21,276 nt of DNA. Source: JBAXRT01 sp037131065. GTDB lineage: Bacteria > Bacteroidota > Bacteroidia > Bacteroidales > FEN-979. Positions within the stretch are counted from its first letter, which is position 1, and each line of letters begins with the position of its first letter. A model generated the notes under the pieces. It saw only the letters and a program-made list of their open reading frames with translations, did no database searches and was not told the DNA's origin. This document shows, one piece after another, positions 7,036-14,905 of the stretch. Location of the stretch: positions 1 through 21,276 of the forward strand of contig JBAXRT010000038.1 in the NCBI GenBank assembly GCA_037131065.1, in the 5' to 3' direction. The position numbers and the translations under genes were made by a program.

Positions 7036-8040
7036 TTAGGGGTTCTTAGGGATAAAGTTTCCGGTTGCAGCATCAGGTGTAATTGTAGGACGGGCCTTGA
7101 CCGTAAGATTGGTGTTCTTCCCGAATATAACTTCCGGAGTACAGTCGGTCTCGGAAACTACGTCGGGAAGCGGAGGAGTAGAGGGAATGACACCGTCCAC
7201 TGCGATATTTACCGTCAGACCAGCCAGGTTTTCAAATGAATTGTTGTTGATATCGATCTTGACATAGATTTTTAAAGAACCATCATAGGCAGCGGTCGCA
7301 TTTGAAGTGGCGACATATTCTCCTGCCCCGACTCCAGATGTTGTTGTGTTGGTAAATGTCCCGGTGGGACTGGTATCCCAGGTTACTCCGGCAATGGTCT
7401 GGATGGCATCAAGCCCGGTAACTTTGAACGATGGCGTCCATTCTCCGGCATACTTGGAAGCGGTGATCTCGGCATAAATGGTGTTCACCCCGTATACATA
7501 GGCAACGGTGGGGCTTGCTCCCGGCGTAACAATTGCGGAACTCACGTCGGCTGAGCAATAGACTCCGTCCATCCCAATGGCGCCTGCAAAACTATTGACA
7601 GCAAGCAGGAATTTGTTCTGTGGCTTGATCTGCCATACTTTCATGTTCATTGCCGAGCAGGGAGGGTTGGTCCCTGAATTCGTCTGTGAATATTTAATAA
7701 CCAGGTAATAGGGAACATTGTTTGCAATGGCTTGGGACGTCCATTCGATGGTAATTGTATTTGCCCCGTTGATAGGTGAGTTGTAGGAACCGGCTCCGGA
7801 GGCAATAATTTCACCACCATTATTGGGTATAACGACTCCGTTGATCAGATCGACATCTTTTGTCACATACCAGGTAAACGGTCCTGTCCCGTCATAGCCT
7901 GCGCCACTGACGGTTGCTGTATAGTTGTAAGGCAAACCAGCTGATGGTGAAAGGGGTCCATCCGGAAGACATGGCTGTCCGAACAGTGAAGAATAACCGG
8001 CAAAGATTGCCAGTACCAGAAGTAATAGTTGCTTTTTCAT
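7036..8040 (-). CDS. Secreted protein of unknown function in the T9SS cluster
   Basis: I do not recognise a named family. The 334-residue product has a clear Sec signal peptide (MKKQLLLLVLAIFAG, cleavage near LFGQ). The mature part opens with a short Cys/Pro segment (PCLPDGPLSPSAGLPYNY) typical of Ig-like modules in Bacteroidota surface proteins. The rest is rich in Thr, Asn, Gly, Ser and beta-strand pattern, with four more cysteines in the mature chain (in NPPCSAM, VYCSAD, TDCTPEV and PCLP), and looks like two or three Ig-like domains. The C-terminus (VKARPTITPDAATGN) carries neither a type A nor a type B sorting domain. It sits 116 bases after the HYR gene and 292 bases before the type B CTD gene, all on one strand, so it is probably a structural partner of those proteins. 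Role inferred from context only. Confidence 0.85.
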   Translation of the reverse strand: MKKQLLLLVLAIFAGYSSLFGQPCLPDGPLSPSAGLPYNYTATVSGAGYDGTGPFTWYVTKDVDLINGVVIPNNGGEIIASGAGSYNSPINGANTITIEWTSQAIANNVPYYLVIKYSQTNSGTNPPCSAMNMKVWQIKPQNKFLLAVNSFAGAIGMDGVYCSADVSSAIVTPGASPTVAYVYGVNTIYAEITASKYAGEWTPSFKVTGLDAIQTIAGVTWDTSPTGTFTNTTTSGVGAGEYVATSNATAAYDGSLKIYVKIDINNNSFENLAGLTVNIAVDGVIPSTPPLPDVVSETDCTPEVIFGKNTNLTVKARPTITPDAATGNFIPKNP

Positions 8041-8156
8041 GATTTCAATTTTTAGGATTTGTGATTTTTAAATTCAGTTCATTCATTGTTTTTTGACTGT
8101 TTTTTCATCTCTTCTTTTGTTTCATAAGCCTGATTTTTTGTGATTACTATATTTCT

Positions 8157-11100
8157 TTAAAAAGACTTTGTTATCTCCGGCCGGGGGAATACCCTGACGA
8201 TGACAACCGGCCTGTCAGCAAGCGGTGTCAGGTTGCCGCATTGGTCTTCGAGCCAGTAGGTGATCGTATTGTCCCCGAGAGGAAATTGGATATTGGATCC
8301 ATAGGTTGAAACCTGTCCTGTACCGGTTATAATGGTCCCTCCCACCAGGGTGATTTTCCAATGCAGGATCAGCTCTTCAGGAGGGGTGCAATCATCTGAA
8401 AAGGACGACATATCGATATCGAGAGAGGTGTCCCCGGCATACATCGTATGCCAGTCGGGACGGATAGGGGTAAAATCACCTGCCCCATCCCAGATGGCTG
8501 CAACGATATCCTGCACACACCAGTGAACAGTATCGGAGAAGTTTGTAAACTGAGGAGGAGAACCGCACACATAGTAGGTAAGACATACCGGCTGAGTAAA
8601 GCCCAACTGGTCGGAAACCATCACAGTAATGCTGTCTATCCCAGTAAAGCCTGTCTTTCCGATGTAATTAAAGCAGGTGCTGTTTGGGAAAACCTCAATA
8701 CCGCCGGTGTTGGGACTTTGAACCACATCGCTGATATAATGGCCACCGGAACAACTTGTTGAGAGGATACAATGGTTCAAACGCTGGCCTCCGCAAACGG
8801 TATCCACAAAATATTCAACTGCCGGCTGCCCTGTGACCGGATGCATTACGGTTATTTTATCCTTGAAACTTGTCAGGTAGCCAAATGCGCCGGCATCAAC
8901 CTTTCCTATGAACTGTGCTGCATGAAAGGAAATATCCGACTGAACAATGTTAAAATCGTTCAGGTTACTGTTGTTGAAGGTGACAGTGCGCCAGTCAGGA
9001 AACCCCGGGATGGTCTTGGCTGTGGCATAGTTGGTGTAAGGATTACCATTCAGCGTGAGGCTGCTCAATCCGGAGAAAGGAATAGAAATGGTGACGTTAT
9101 TGATGGTTGCATTCGGGAACTTGAAGAATTCAATATATTTATCACCGTTACAGCCATGAATAGGTGGAACTGAGGCCATTCCGATTTCCCCGTTTGCCTG
9201 AACGCTTCCGAACTGATAACAGTAGGCCGGCTGGTTCGTATGAATGTAATGATTGGAAAAATCCTGACCGGGCATATTGTAAGTATAATACTGACCCGGA
9301 AGCAGGGTGTCAACGGGAGTAGCTCCTCCGTCGATGAACACCTGTGTGTTGGAAGCGATAGCAGTGATGACGGCATAATTTGCAGGACTTGGATTATTAT
9401 CATCCGTCCCTTTGAAAACAATATAATCAGTACCTGCCACACATGAAGGCACCAGCTGATCGGCTGCGCCATCCCGGCCACTTCCACCGGTGCACTGCTG
9501 GGAATGCTGAGAACCACTGATGACTGCGATGTCTTTATTGGCCGTAATCAGGGAACCAGTGATGCTCTTGTTGCTGTCGTTGTCAATTACCACATAGGTC
9601 TGGAATGCATTTAATGTTACGCTGTGATGGAAAGGCAGCCCCTTCATCTTTACCGTGAAATCGAAATCAACCAGCGTATTGTTTGAAAGAGCCATCACGG
9701 AGATAAAATGGTTCTCCCTTTTCTGGGTATTCGGCAGGCCACATACATTGGTCTGGCTTCCTGCCCTGAACCGCATGCCATAGGCCTGTTCTCCCTGGAT
9801 TGTTACCAGCAGCTGGTTATTGTTGGCTGTCAACCTGTAAAGAACCTGGATAAGCTGATCTGTCTCGATTATCAACCCCCTGCTTAATTCGGCGACATTA
9901 TAATTTGGTGTCTGTACCAGGCTATAATTCAGAGGAATGGTAAGCGGGGTTCCATTTACAACAGTATAATCATGGTTAAAGGTCGTTCCGTCGCCTGTCC
10001 TTACATTGATATGGGAAGTTCCAAATGGGGAGGATATCACCAGACTTGATGGGTTTGTATAAAGATTCGGGTCGTTGTTGTAGTTGGGATTCATCTGCCA
10101 GACCGGGGGGACGACATAAATCAGATTACTGTTGCAATCCAGTCTGTATTCAGGAGCGCTGCACGGACAAGTCGGGTCATCTTCGTCGACTAAACCATTT
10201 CCATCATCATCTATTCCGTTCGTACAACATTCACAAACGACGCTGATTATCTGGTATGCCGTGTCACTGTTACCATGAATATCACTGGCAACCCATTTCC
10301 TGGTTACCTCGTAAATAACTGATGCACAAGTATTGTTATACTCCTGTGTGCTGGTCTCACTGAAAGTGATTTCCACATCTGGATCGCAATTGTCCGTGGC
10401 ATAAATAACAGATCCGATGGGAGGTGGCGGGGGAACAATTTCACAGACAATACTGGTATTTGCAGGTATGCCATGTAGCCTGGGCGACTGTGTATCTCTA
10501 ACCGTGACGGTAAAAGAACATGTCCTGCTGTTATTAGCCTGGTCGTAAACAGTATAACTCACTGTTGTAACGCCGACATTAAGGGTATATGTCCCGATAT
10601 AATTTATCCCGGTGGCCGGGGAATTACCTGTGGTAGCCCCCGTCATCGTCCAGGTCAGTGCCGTAACTTCGCAGTTATCTGACACGATCGGGTTCGCTGT
10701 GGTGACTGACGCGTAGCAGAGATCTGTGATATTGGATGCATTGACGTTTGCGGGACAGGTGATGACCGGGGCCTGGTTGTCGTTCACGGTGATGGTGACA
10801 GAACAGACTGAGGTCAGACCGGAAGCATCGGTAGCTGTCCAGGTGATGACTGTAGTTCCTTTGGGCAGTTGGGCACCGGTAAGTGTTCCGGAATTATTGA
10901 AATCATTGATAATGGTCGTTCCCGGGCAGTTATCGGAGTAGTTCGGCGTAAACTCTCCTGCCTGGCTCAGGTAATAACACTTTCCCGGGGCGGTGTTCTT
11001 TGTATATGGACTTCCGGAAGGACAGCTGATTACCGGTGGCTGATTGTCGACCACGTTGATAGTGACGGAACAAGATGCTGTGAGTCCGCCGGCATCGGTA

Positions 11101-11420
11101 ACCGTCCACGTTACCTGCGTTGTCCCTTTGGGGAACTGGGCATTGGCCAGGGTACTGCTGTTGTTGAAATCATTGTACAGCGTATACCCGGGTGCATCAT
11201 CGGTGGCGGTTGCGTTGAACTCATCTCCCTGGACAGTATAATAGCATTTTGAGGGTTCGGTACTCCTGAAGAAGGGGCTTCCCGGCGGGCAGGTAATGGT
11301 TGGTGGTAAATTATCAGCAAAGAGAGCAGGGGAAGGGAGGGCAAGCGTTATAAAATAGAGCATCACCCCGATGACGGTAAATGGAAAAGGAATCGTGTAC
11401 CGGTTCGGGGTGCGTTTCAA
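8157..11420 (-). CDS. HYR-repeat and IgGFc-binding-domain surface protein
   Basis: A large secreted protein (1087 residues) likely to be an adhesin or surface-layer component. A TTG start is chosen because an in-frame TAA lies two codons upstream and the next ATG (Met20) would remove the basic start of the signal peptide (MKRTPNRY, hydrophobic core, cleavage near LFA). Two tandem 89-residue HYR domains (39-127, 128-216) are followed by a third (217-308) and a related Ig-like domain (309-395). A calcium-loop-like segment NGIDDDGNGLVDEDDPTC (401-418) comes next. Residues from about 515 to 750 match the IgGFc-binding domain (DQLIQVLY, ISVMALSNNTLV, GRDGAADQLVPS, ASNTQVFIDG). Cys-containing Ig-like modules fill the rest. 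There is no T9SS C-terminal domain; the chain stops at VFPRPEITKSF. No Shine-Dalgarno sequence; a sigma-54-like promoter lies just upstream. Confidence 0.9.
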   Translation of the reverse strand: MKRTPNRYTIPFPFTVIGVMLYFITLALPSPALFADNLPPTITCPPGSPFFRSTEPSKCYYTVQGDEFNATATDDAPGYTLYNDFNNSSTLANAQFPKGTTQVTWTVTDAGGLTASCSVTINVVDNQPPVISCPSGSPYTKNTAPGKCYYLSQAGEFTPNYSDNCPGTTIINDFNNSGTLTGAQLPKGTTVITWTATDASGLTSVCSVTITVNDNQAPVITCPANVNASNITDLCYASVTTANPIVSDNCEVTALTWTMTGATTGNSPATGINYIGTYTLNVGVTTVSYTVYDQANNSRTCSFTVTVRDTQSPRLHGIPANTSIVCEIVPPPPPIGSVIYATDNCDPDVEITFSETSTQEYNNTCASVIYEVTRKWVASDIHGNSDTAYQIISVVCECCTNGIDDDGNGLVDEDDPTCPCSAPEYRLDCNSNLIYVVPPVWQMNPNYNNDPNLYTNPSSLVISSPFGTSHINVRTGDGTTFNHDYTVVNGTPLTIPLNYSLVQTPNYNVAELSRGLIIETDQLIQVLYRLTANNNQLLVTIQGEQAYGMRFRAGSQTNVCGLPNTQKRENHFISVMALSNNTLVDFDFTVKMKGLPFHHSVTLNAFQTYVVIDNDSNKSITGSLITANKDIAVISGSQHSQQCTGGSGRDGAADQLVPSCVAGTDYIVFKGTDDNNPSPANYAVITAIASNTQVFIDGGATPVDTLLPGQYYTYNMPGQDFSNHYIHTNQPAYCYQFGSVQANGEIGMASVPPIHGCNGDKYIEFFKFPNATINNVTISIPFSGLSSLTLNGNPYTNYATAKTIPGFPDWRTVTFNNSNLNDFNIVQSDISFHAAQFIGKVDAGAFGYLTSFKDKITVMHPVTGQPAVEYFVDTVCGGQRLNHCILSTSCSGGHYISDVVQSPNTGGIEVFPNSTCFNYIGKTGFTGIDSITVMVSDQLGFTQPVCLTYYVCGSPPQFTNFSDTVHWCVQDIVAAIWDGAGDFTPIRPDWHTMYAGDTSLDIDMSSFSDDCTPPEELILHWKITLVGGTIITGTGQVSTYGSNIQFPLGDNTITYWLEDQCGNLTPLADRPVVIVRVFPRPEITKSF
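10773..11306 (-). repeat. Two tandem 89-codon HYR repeats
   Basis: Codons 39-127 (11306-11040) and 128-216 (11039-10773) of the HYR gene encode aligned 89-residue units sharing CPxGSP, KCYY, NDFNNS, LPKGTT or FPKGTT, TWT and CSVTI at the same positions. They are protein-level tandem repeats that have diverged at the DNA level. Confidence 0.8.
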
Positions 11421-11464
11421 GGGTTAATAGATAAAGATGAAAATAAACTGTCCGGTATCCTGTA

Positions 11465-11480
11465 GGCAAAGCCCATACCG
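11465..11480 (-). promoter_or_regulatory. Candidate sigma-54 (-24/-12) promoter of the HYR gene
   Basis: The minus strand reads CGGTATGGGCTTTGCC. Against the sigma-54 consensus TGGCACG-N4-TTGC it keeps the invariant GG and GC exactly ten bases apart, plus the A, the G and the full TTGC; the two middle C positions are T. Transcription would start near 11455, giving a leader of about 35 bases before the TTG start. No TAnnTTTG element is seen in this gap, and the gene on the other side of it encodes a sigma-54 activator. Confidence 0.5.
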
Positions 11481-11558
11481 CGTGTGGAGAATATGGACCA
11501 CAGCGTGAAATATCATGGCTATCTGCCTGAAGGGCAATGGAAAAGAAAATTCATTATC

Positions 11559-11574
11559 TCCGGGGCTTGCCGGA
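11559..11574. promoter_or_regulatory. Candidate enhancer site: TCCGG-N6-CCGGA dyad
   Basis: A perfect 5-base inverted repeat TCCGG (11559-11563) / CCGGA (11570-11574), with a further CCGGA half-site at 11586-11590. It lies about 95 bases upstream of the sigma-54-like -12 element, a usual distance for enhancer sites of NtrC-type activators. Assignment to the neighbouring regulator is inferred. Confidence 0.3.
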
Positions 11575-11593
11575 TGGATTTGGTACCGGACTT

Positions 11594-11629
11594 AAAACCG
11601 CACAAAAAAACCGCACAAGTGTGCGGTTT
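11594..11629 (-). terminator. Intrinsic terminator after the NtrC-type regulator
   Basis: On the minus strand AAACCGCAC and GTGCGGTTT form perfect 9-base arms (11621-11629 and 11608-11616) around a 4-base loop, followed by a run of seven T (11604-11610). The stem begins at the stop codon of the regulator gene. A second copy of the 3' arm, GTGCGGTTTT, follows the T run (11594-11603). This should separate the regulator transcript from the HYR gene. Confidence 0.9.
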
Positions 11630-13026
11630 CAGGACTCACTCTCGTCCTTACGGATGGTGATCCTGAACTTCTTCATCTTCCTGATCAGGGCATCCCGGGA
11701 GATGCCGAGTGAATAGGCTGCCTCTTTCTGGTTGTATCCGGATTTATGCAGCGCTTTCCGGATCAGTTCCGATTCATGCTCCTGCAGGTTCAGTTTTCGC
11801 GGCTCCTTCACCGGGGCAGTAACAGATCCGGTTTTAAAGGGAAAGTCCTCCTGCTTCAGGATATCTCCCCCGGCAAGAATAACCGCCCTCTCAACCATGT
11901 TTTTGAGCTCCCTCACATTTCCGGGATAATCATATAAGGCAAGCATCGGGATAACACCCTTGTCGATGGCGGGAACGGGTTTGTTGATCCTTTTGGAAAA
12001 ATCCTCGGTAAAAAAGTTAACAAGGGGTTCGATATCTTCCGGCCGTTCCCGTAACGGTGGAATATGGATCTGAAGTGTATTCAGCCGGTGAAGAAGGTCA
12101 AGACGGAATTTCTTCTCCGCGACAAGGTTGTCGATGTTGTGGTTCGTGGCGGAGATGATCCTGAAGTCGGTGGTTATCTGTTCCGTATCGCCCACCCGTG
12201 TGATCTGTTTCTCTTCGATCGCGCGCAGGACCTTGGCCTGCAGGTTGAGCGGCATATCGGCGATCTCGTCAAGAAAAAGGGTCCCGTGGTCACAAACTTC
12301 GAAAAAACCTTTCTTATCGTTCACAGCGCCGGTAAAAGAGCCTTTCTTGTGCCCAAAAAATTCACTCTCCATCAGCGATTCAGTCACTGAACTGGAGTTG
12401 ACCGTACAGAGGATGTCATCTTTGCGGTTGCTGGCAAAATGGATGATCCTGGCAATGTTCTCCTTGCCTGTTCCGCTCTCGCCCGTAATAAGGACGTTGG
12501 TATCAGGGAACTTTGCCGCCGTCATGGCCAGGTCAAGGACCTTCAGGATCCGGGGGCTGACCCCGATCAGGTGCCTTTCAATCCGGTCGGAAAGATTCTG
12601 GGAGATCAGGGAATTCTTCTCCTCCATGGCCTTAATCCGCTGCTGGAGCTGGAGAAACTTATGCGTACGTTCTACGGCGATCTGGATATCGATATGCCGG
12701 AATGGTTTTCTCAGGTAGTCGAATGCCCCCAGGCGCATCGCCCTTATTACCGTATCCATATCGCCATGAGCGGAAACAATGATCACTTCGATTTCGGGAT
12801 AGGACTGCTTCACCTCTTTCAGGATCTCAAGTCCGTCGGCCCCGGGAAGCCTCACATCCAGGATCAGCAGGTCGATGCTGTGGTTTTGCAGCACCCCGAG
12901 TCCCTCAGGCGCGGTGTTGGCCTGGTACGAATGGAACCCTGATTTGGTAAAAAACTCTGCTAGCTCTTCTGTAAAGTCTCGTTCATCATCGAGGATGAGA
13001 ACATGAAGATTGGATAAGTTTTTCAT
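11629..13026 (-). CDS. NtrC-type sigma-54-dependent response regulator
   Basis: A cytoplasmic transcription activator (465 residues) that, when phosphorylated, should drive sigma-54 promoters. Receiver domain (7-118): acidic pocket DD (13-14), phospho-acceptor Asp57, and Lys in the LRKPF segment. The AAA+ domain has Walker A GESGTGKE, the sigma-54 contact loop as GSFTGA (Ala of GAFTGA is Ser; the key Phe and Thr are kept), Walker B LFLDEIADM, and the arginine-bearing FRLDLLHRLN. A Fis-type helix-turn-helix ends the protein (NQKEAAYSLGISRDALIRKMKKF). Its ATG overlaps the TGA of the kinase gene in ATGA, so the two are translationally coupled and very likely a cognate pair. A strong terminator follows. 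The nearest downstream gene, across a 208-base gap, is the HYR protein, which has a sigma-54-like promoter. Confidence 0.95.
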   Translation of the reverse strand: MKNLSNLHVLILDDERDFTEELAEFFTKSGFHSYQANTAPEGLGVLQNHSIDLLILDVRLPGADGLEILKEVKQSYPEIEVIIVSAHGDMDTVIRAMRLGAFDYLRKPFRHIDIQIAVERTHKFLQLQQRIKAMEEKNSLISQNLSDRIERHLIGVSPRILKVLDLAMTAAKFPDTNVLITGESGTGKENIARIIHFASNRKDDILCTVNSSSVTESLMESEFFGHKKGSFTGAVNDKKGFFEVCDHGTLFLDEIADMPLNLQAKVLRAIEEKQITRVGDTEQITTDFRIISATNHNIDNLVAEKKFRLDLLHRLNTLQIHIPPLRERPEDIEPLVNFFTEDFSKRINKPVPAIDKGVIPMLALYDYPGNVRELKNMVERAVILAGGDILKQEDFPFKTGSVTAPVKEPRKLNLQEHESELIRKALHKSGYNQKEAAYSLGISRDALIRKMKKFRITIRKDESES

Positions 13027-14543
13027 TGGGTTTTCCCTTTCTCAGTTTCAGCAGGGATGGTGATCCTGATAGTGGTCCCGGTCGAAAGCTGGCTCTTTAC
13101 TTCAATATCTCCGTGCATCTCCTTTATAATCCCGTAGGAGATCGAGAGCCCGAGTCCCGTGCCCTTGCCCGGCTCCTTCGTGGTATGGAAAGGAAGCATG
13201 ATGCCCTGGATCTCTTCCGCTCTGATCCCGATCCCGTTATCAGTTACTTCAACAACGATCATCCCTTGCTCATGACGACTGGTGATGGAAATCATCATCC
13301 CAAAATCTTTCCTGGTCTTTTTTTTCTTCTCTTCCAGCGCGTCCTTGGCATTCACGAGCACGTTCATGATTACCTGTTCAAATTTATAGGGGTTGCCGAG
13401 AATGGGCGGCACCGAATTGTCGAGTTCAAGCGTCAGCCCTATGCCTTTGTGCCTGAACTGTTCTGAAATGAGAGAGAGCCCGTTACGGATACTTTCATTG
13501 ATCATGAAGTTGGTAAGGATGAAATCGTCCTGTCCCCTCGAAAAGGTTCTCACATGATCGATGATATAAGAGATCCGTGTGATATTGTCGAAAATTTTCT
13601 TTGCTTTTTTTTGAAAATAATCCTGGTCTATCTTCTCGTACTTACGGATTTCCTCCAGCAGATTCTCAATCCCGAGCGAGATGGTATTGAGGGGCTGGTT
13701 GATTTCATGGGCAATACCGGTTGCCATCTCCCCCAGCCCGGCAAGACGTTCGGCATGAATAAGTTTCTGTTCCATGAGCTTTCTCGGGGAGATGTCGCGG
13801 ATCACCGCCATGTAGGATTGGGGTTTGCCTCTCCTGTCGGAGATCAGGGTCGTACTTATCTCGCTGATGAACTGGGACTGGTCGGCTCTGGTAAGGAGAA
13901 ATTCAACATTGCGGATCATCCCTCCGCGGAGGGTCTTTTCGAGCAGCCCGTCGAGTTTTGATTGTTCATCTTTCGGAAAGAGGATCCTGACATGCTGCCC
14001 GATGAAATCAACCTTGTTAAGGATCCCGAAGATTTCGGATGTGATGGAGGAGAGTTCGGTGATCCTCCCCCTGACATCCAAGATCACGATCCCCTCGGGA
14101 GAGGCGTTGAGCAGCATGCGGTACATTTTCTCCGATTCAAGGATCCTCTGTTTCTGCCGGTAAAGTTCAAGCAGGATCCTGATCTTGCCTGTAAGAATGC
14201 TGCGCTGGAATGGTTTTACAAGGAAATCGATGATGCCCGATTTATAGAATTTTTCGAGGTGGAGCTCATCATAGGCGTAGGCAGTGACAAAAATAATGGG
14301 GACCATATCCCTCGTCCGGTCTCCCAGGATATGGGCAGCGAGTTCGAGTCCGTCCATTTCCGGCATCTGCACGTCGATGAGGGCGAGGGCAAGTTCGGTG
14401 TTCCTGATCTTTCCAAGGGCCTCCTCTCCTGAATAAGCCAGGATCATGTTGACATTCAGCGGACGGATGATCCGCTCCATGAAGGAAACATTGGCTTCAA
14501 TGTCGTCGACAATCAGGATATTCGGCTTATTCTCAGGGTCCAT
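13023..14543 (-). CDS. Soluble hybrid histidine kinase, REC-PAS-HisKA-HATPase
   Basis: A cytoplasmic sensor kinase of 506 residues without signal peptide or membrane segment. An N-terminal receiver domain (about 8-125) has DD at 13-14, Asp57 as phospho-acceptor and Lys110 in LVKPF. A PAS domain follows (about 140-252, NASPEGIVILD to IRDISPRK). The HisKA phospho-acceptor is His279 in AHEINQPLN; the ATPase domain has the N box (NVLVNAKDAL), G1 (DNGIGI), F box (PFHTTK) and G2 (GTGLGLS). Because the receiver is at the front, the protein may take a signal from an upstream phospho-donor as well as through PAS. Its gene overlaps the NtrC-type regulator by four bases and begins 26 bases after the zinc-ribbon gene. 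The signal sensed cannot be read from the sequence. Confidence 0.93.
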   Translation of the reverse strand: MDPENKPNILIVDDIEANVSFMERIIRPLNVNMILAYSGEEALGKIRNTELALALIDVQMPEMDGLELAAHILGDRTRDMVPIIFVTAYAYDELHLEKFYKSGIIDFLVKPFQRSILTGKIRILLELYRQKQRILESEKMYRMLLNASPEGIVILDVRGRITELSSITSEIFGILNKVDFIGQHVRILFPKDEQSKLDGLLEKTLRGGMIRNVEFLLTRADQSQFISEISTTLISDRRGKPQSYMAVIRDISPRKLMEQKLIHAERLAGLGEMATGIAHEINQPLNTISLGIENLLEEIRKYEKIDQDYFQKKAKKIFDNITRISYIIDHVRTFSRGQDDFILTNFMINESIRNGLSLISEQFRHKGIGLTLELDNSVPPILGNPYKFEQVIMNVLVNAKDALEEKKKKTRKDFGMMISITSRHEQGMIVVEVTDNGIGIRAEEIQGIMLPFHTTKEPGKGTGLGLSISYGIIKEMHGDIEVKSQLSTGTTIRITIPAETEKGKTQ

Positions 14544-14569
14544 GCTGCTTGGATTTCCCGTGGTCTCTC

Positions 14570-14863
14570 TTAAAAGTCAAACAGTTCTCCCAGGAAGTTT
14601 TTCTTCCGCCGGTAGCCATATTGGGATTGACCATGGTGGTCGTCGTGATGGCCGTCAGGACCCTTATACTGGCCATCAAACACCGGTGGTACGTATCCCG
14701 GTTCGGGCTGGTTTCCCTGTGGTATTCCCTGGTATGAGCGTTCAATGATCTTGTCGAGTTCCCCCCGGTCAAGCCAGATCCCCCGGCATTTGGGGCAATA
14801 ATCAATTTCGACTCCCTGTTTTTCCGTCATCAGGAGATCGACTTTACAGATTGGACATAGCAT
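14570..14863 (-). CDS. Small zinc-ribbon (zf-TFIIB) protein
   Basis: A 97-residue cytoplasmic protein. The first 45 residues form a TFIIB-like zinc ribbon: CPIC (Cys3, Cys6) and CPKC (Cys23, Cys26) with the family signature CRGIWLDRGELDKII. The middle is low complexity, with a His-rich stretch GHHDDHHGQ that might bind metal, and the end KKNFLGELFDF matches the short hydrophobic tail common in this family. The molecular role of the family is not established. It lies between the cation transporter gene (42 bases upstream) and the kinase gene (26 bases downstream), so it is probably cotranscribed with both. No Shine-Dalgarno sequence before the ATG. Confidence 0.85.
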   Translation of the reverse strand: MLCPICKVDLLMTEKQGVEIDYCPKCRGIWLDRGELDKIIERSYQGIPQGNQPEPGYVPPVFDGQYKGPDGHHDDHHGQSQYGYRRKKNFLGELFDF

Positions 14864-14905
14864 ATATCAGCGTGTTTAAGGATAAAGATAACTACCCGGA
14901 AATCA

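Noticed and set aside
8041..8156. Promoter or small gene in the AT-rich 116-base gap before the 334-residue protein.
   Set aside because: No TAnnTTTG, no GG-N10-GC and no credible short frame; only imperfect AT-rich repeats such as GATTTTTTGTGATT-like words. Read-through from the HYR gene is the simpler view.
10773..11306. Repeats in the HYR gene considered as a CRISPR-like or mobile repeat array.
   Set aside because: The units are 267 bases, in frame, strongly diverged in DNA and match tandem protein domains.
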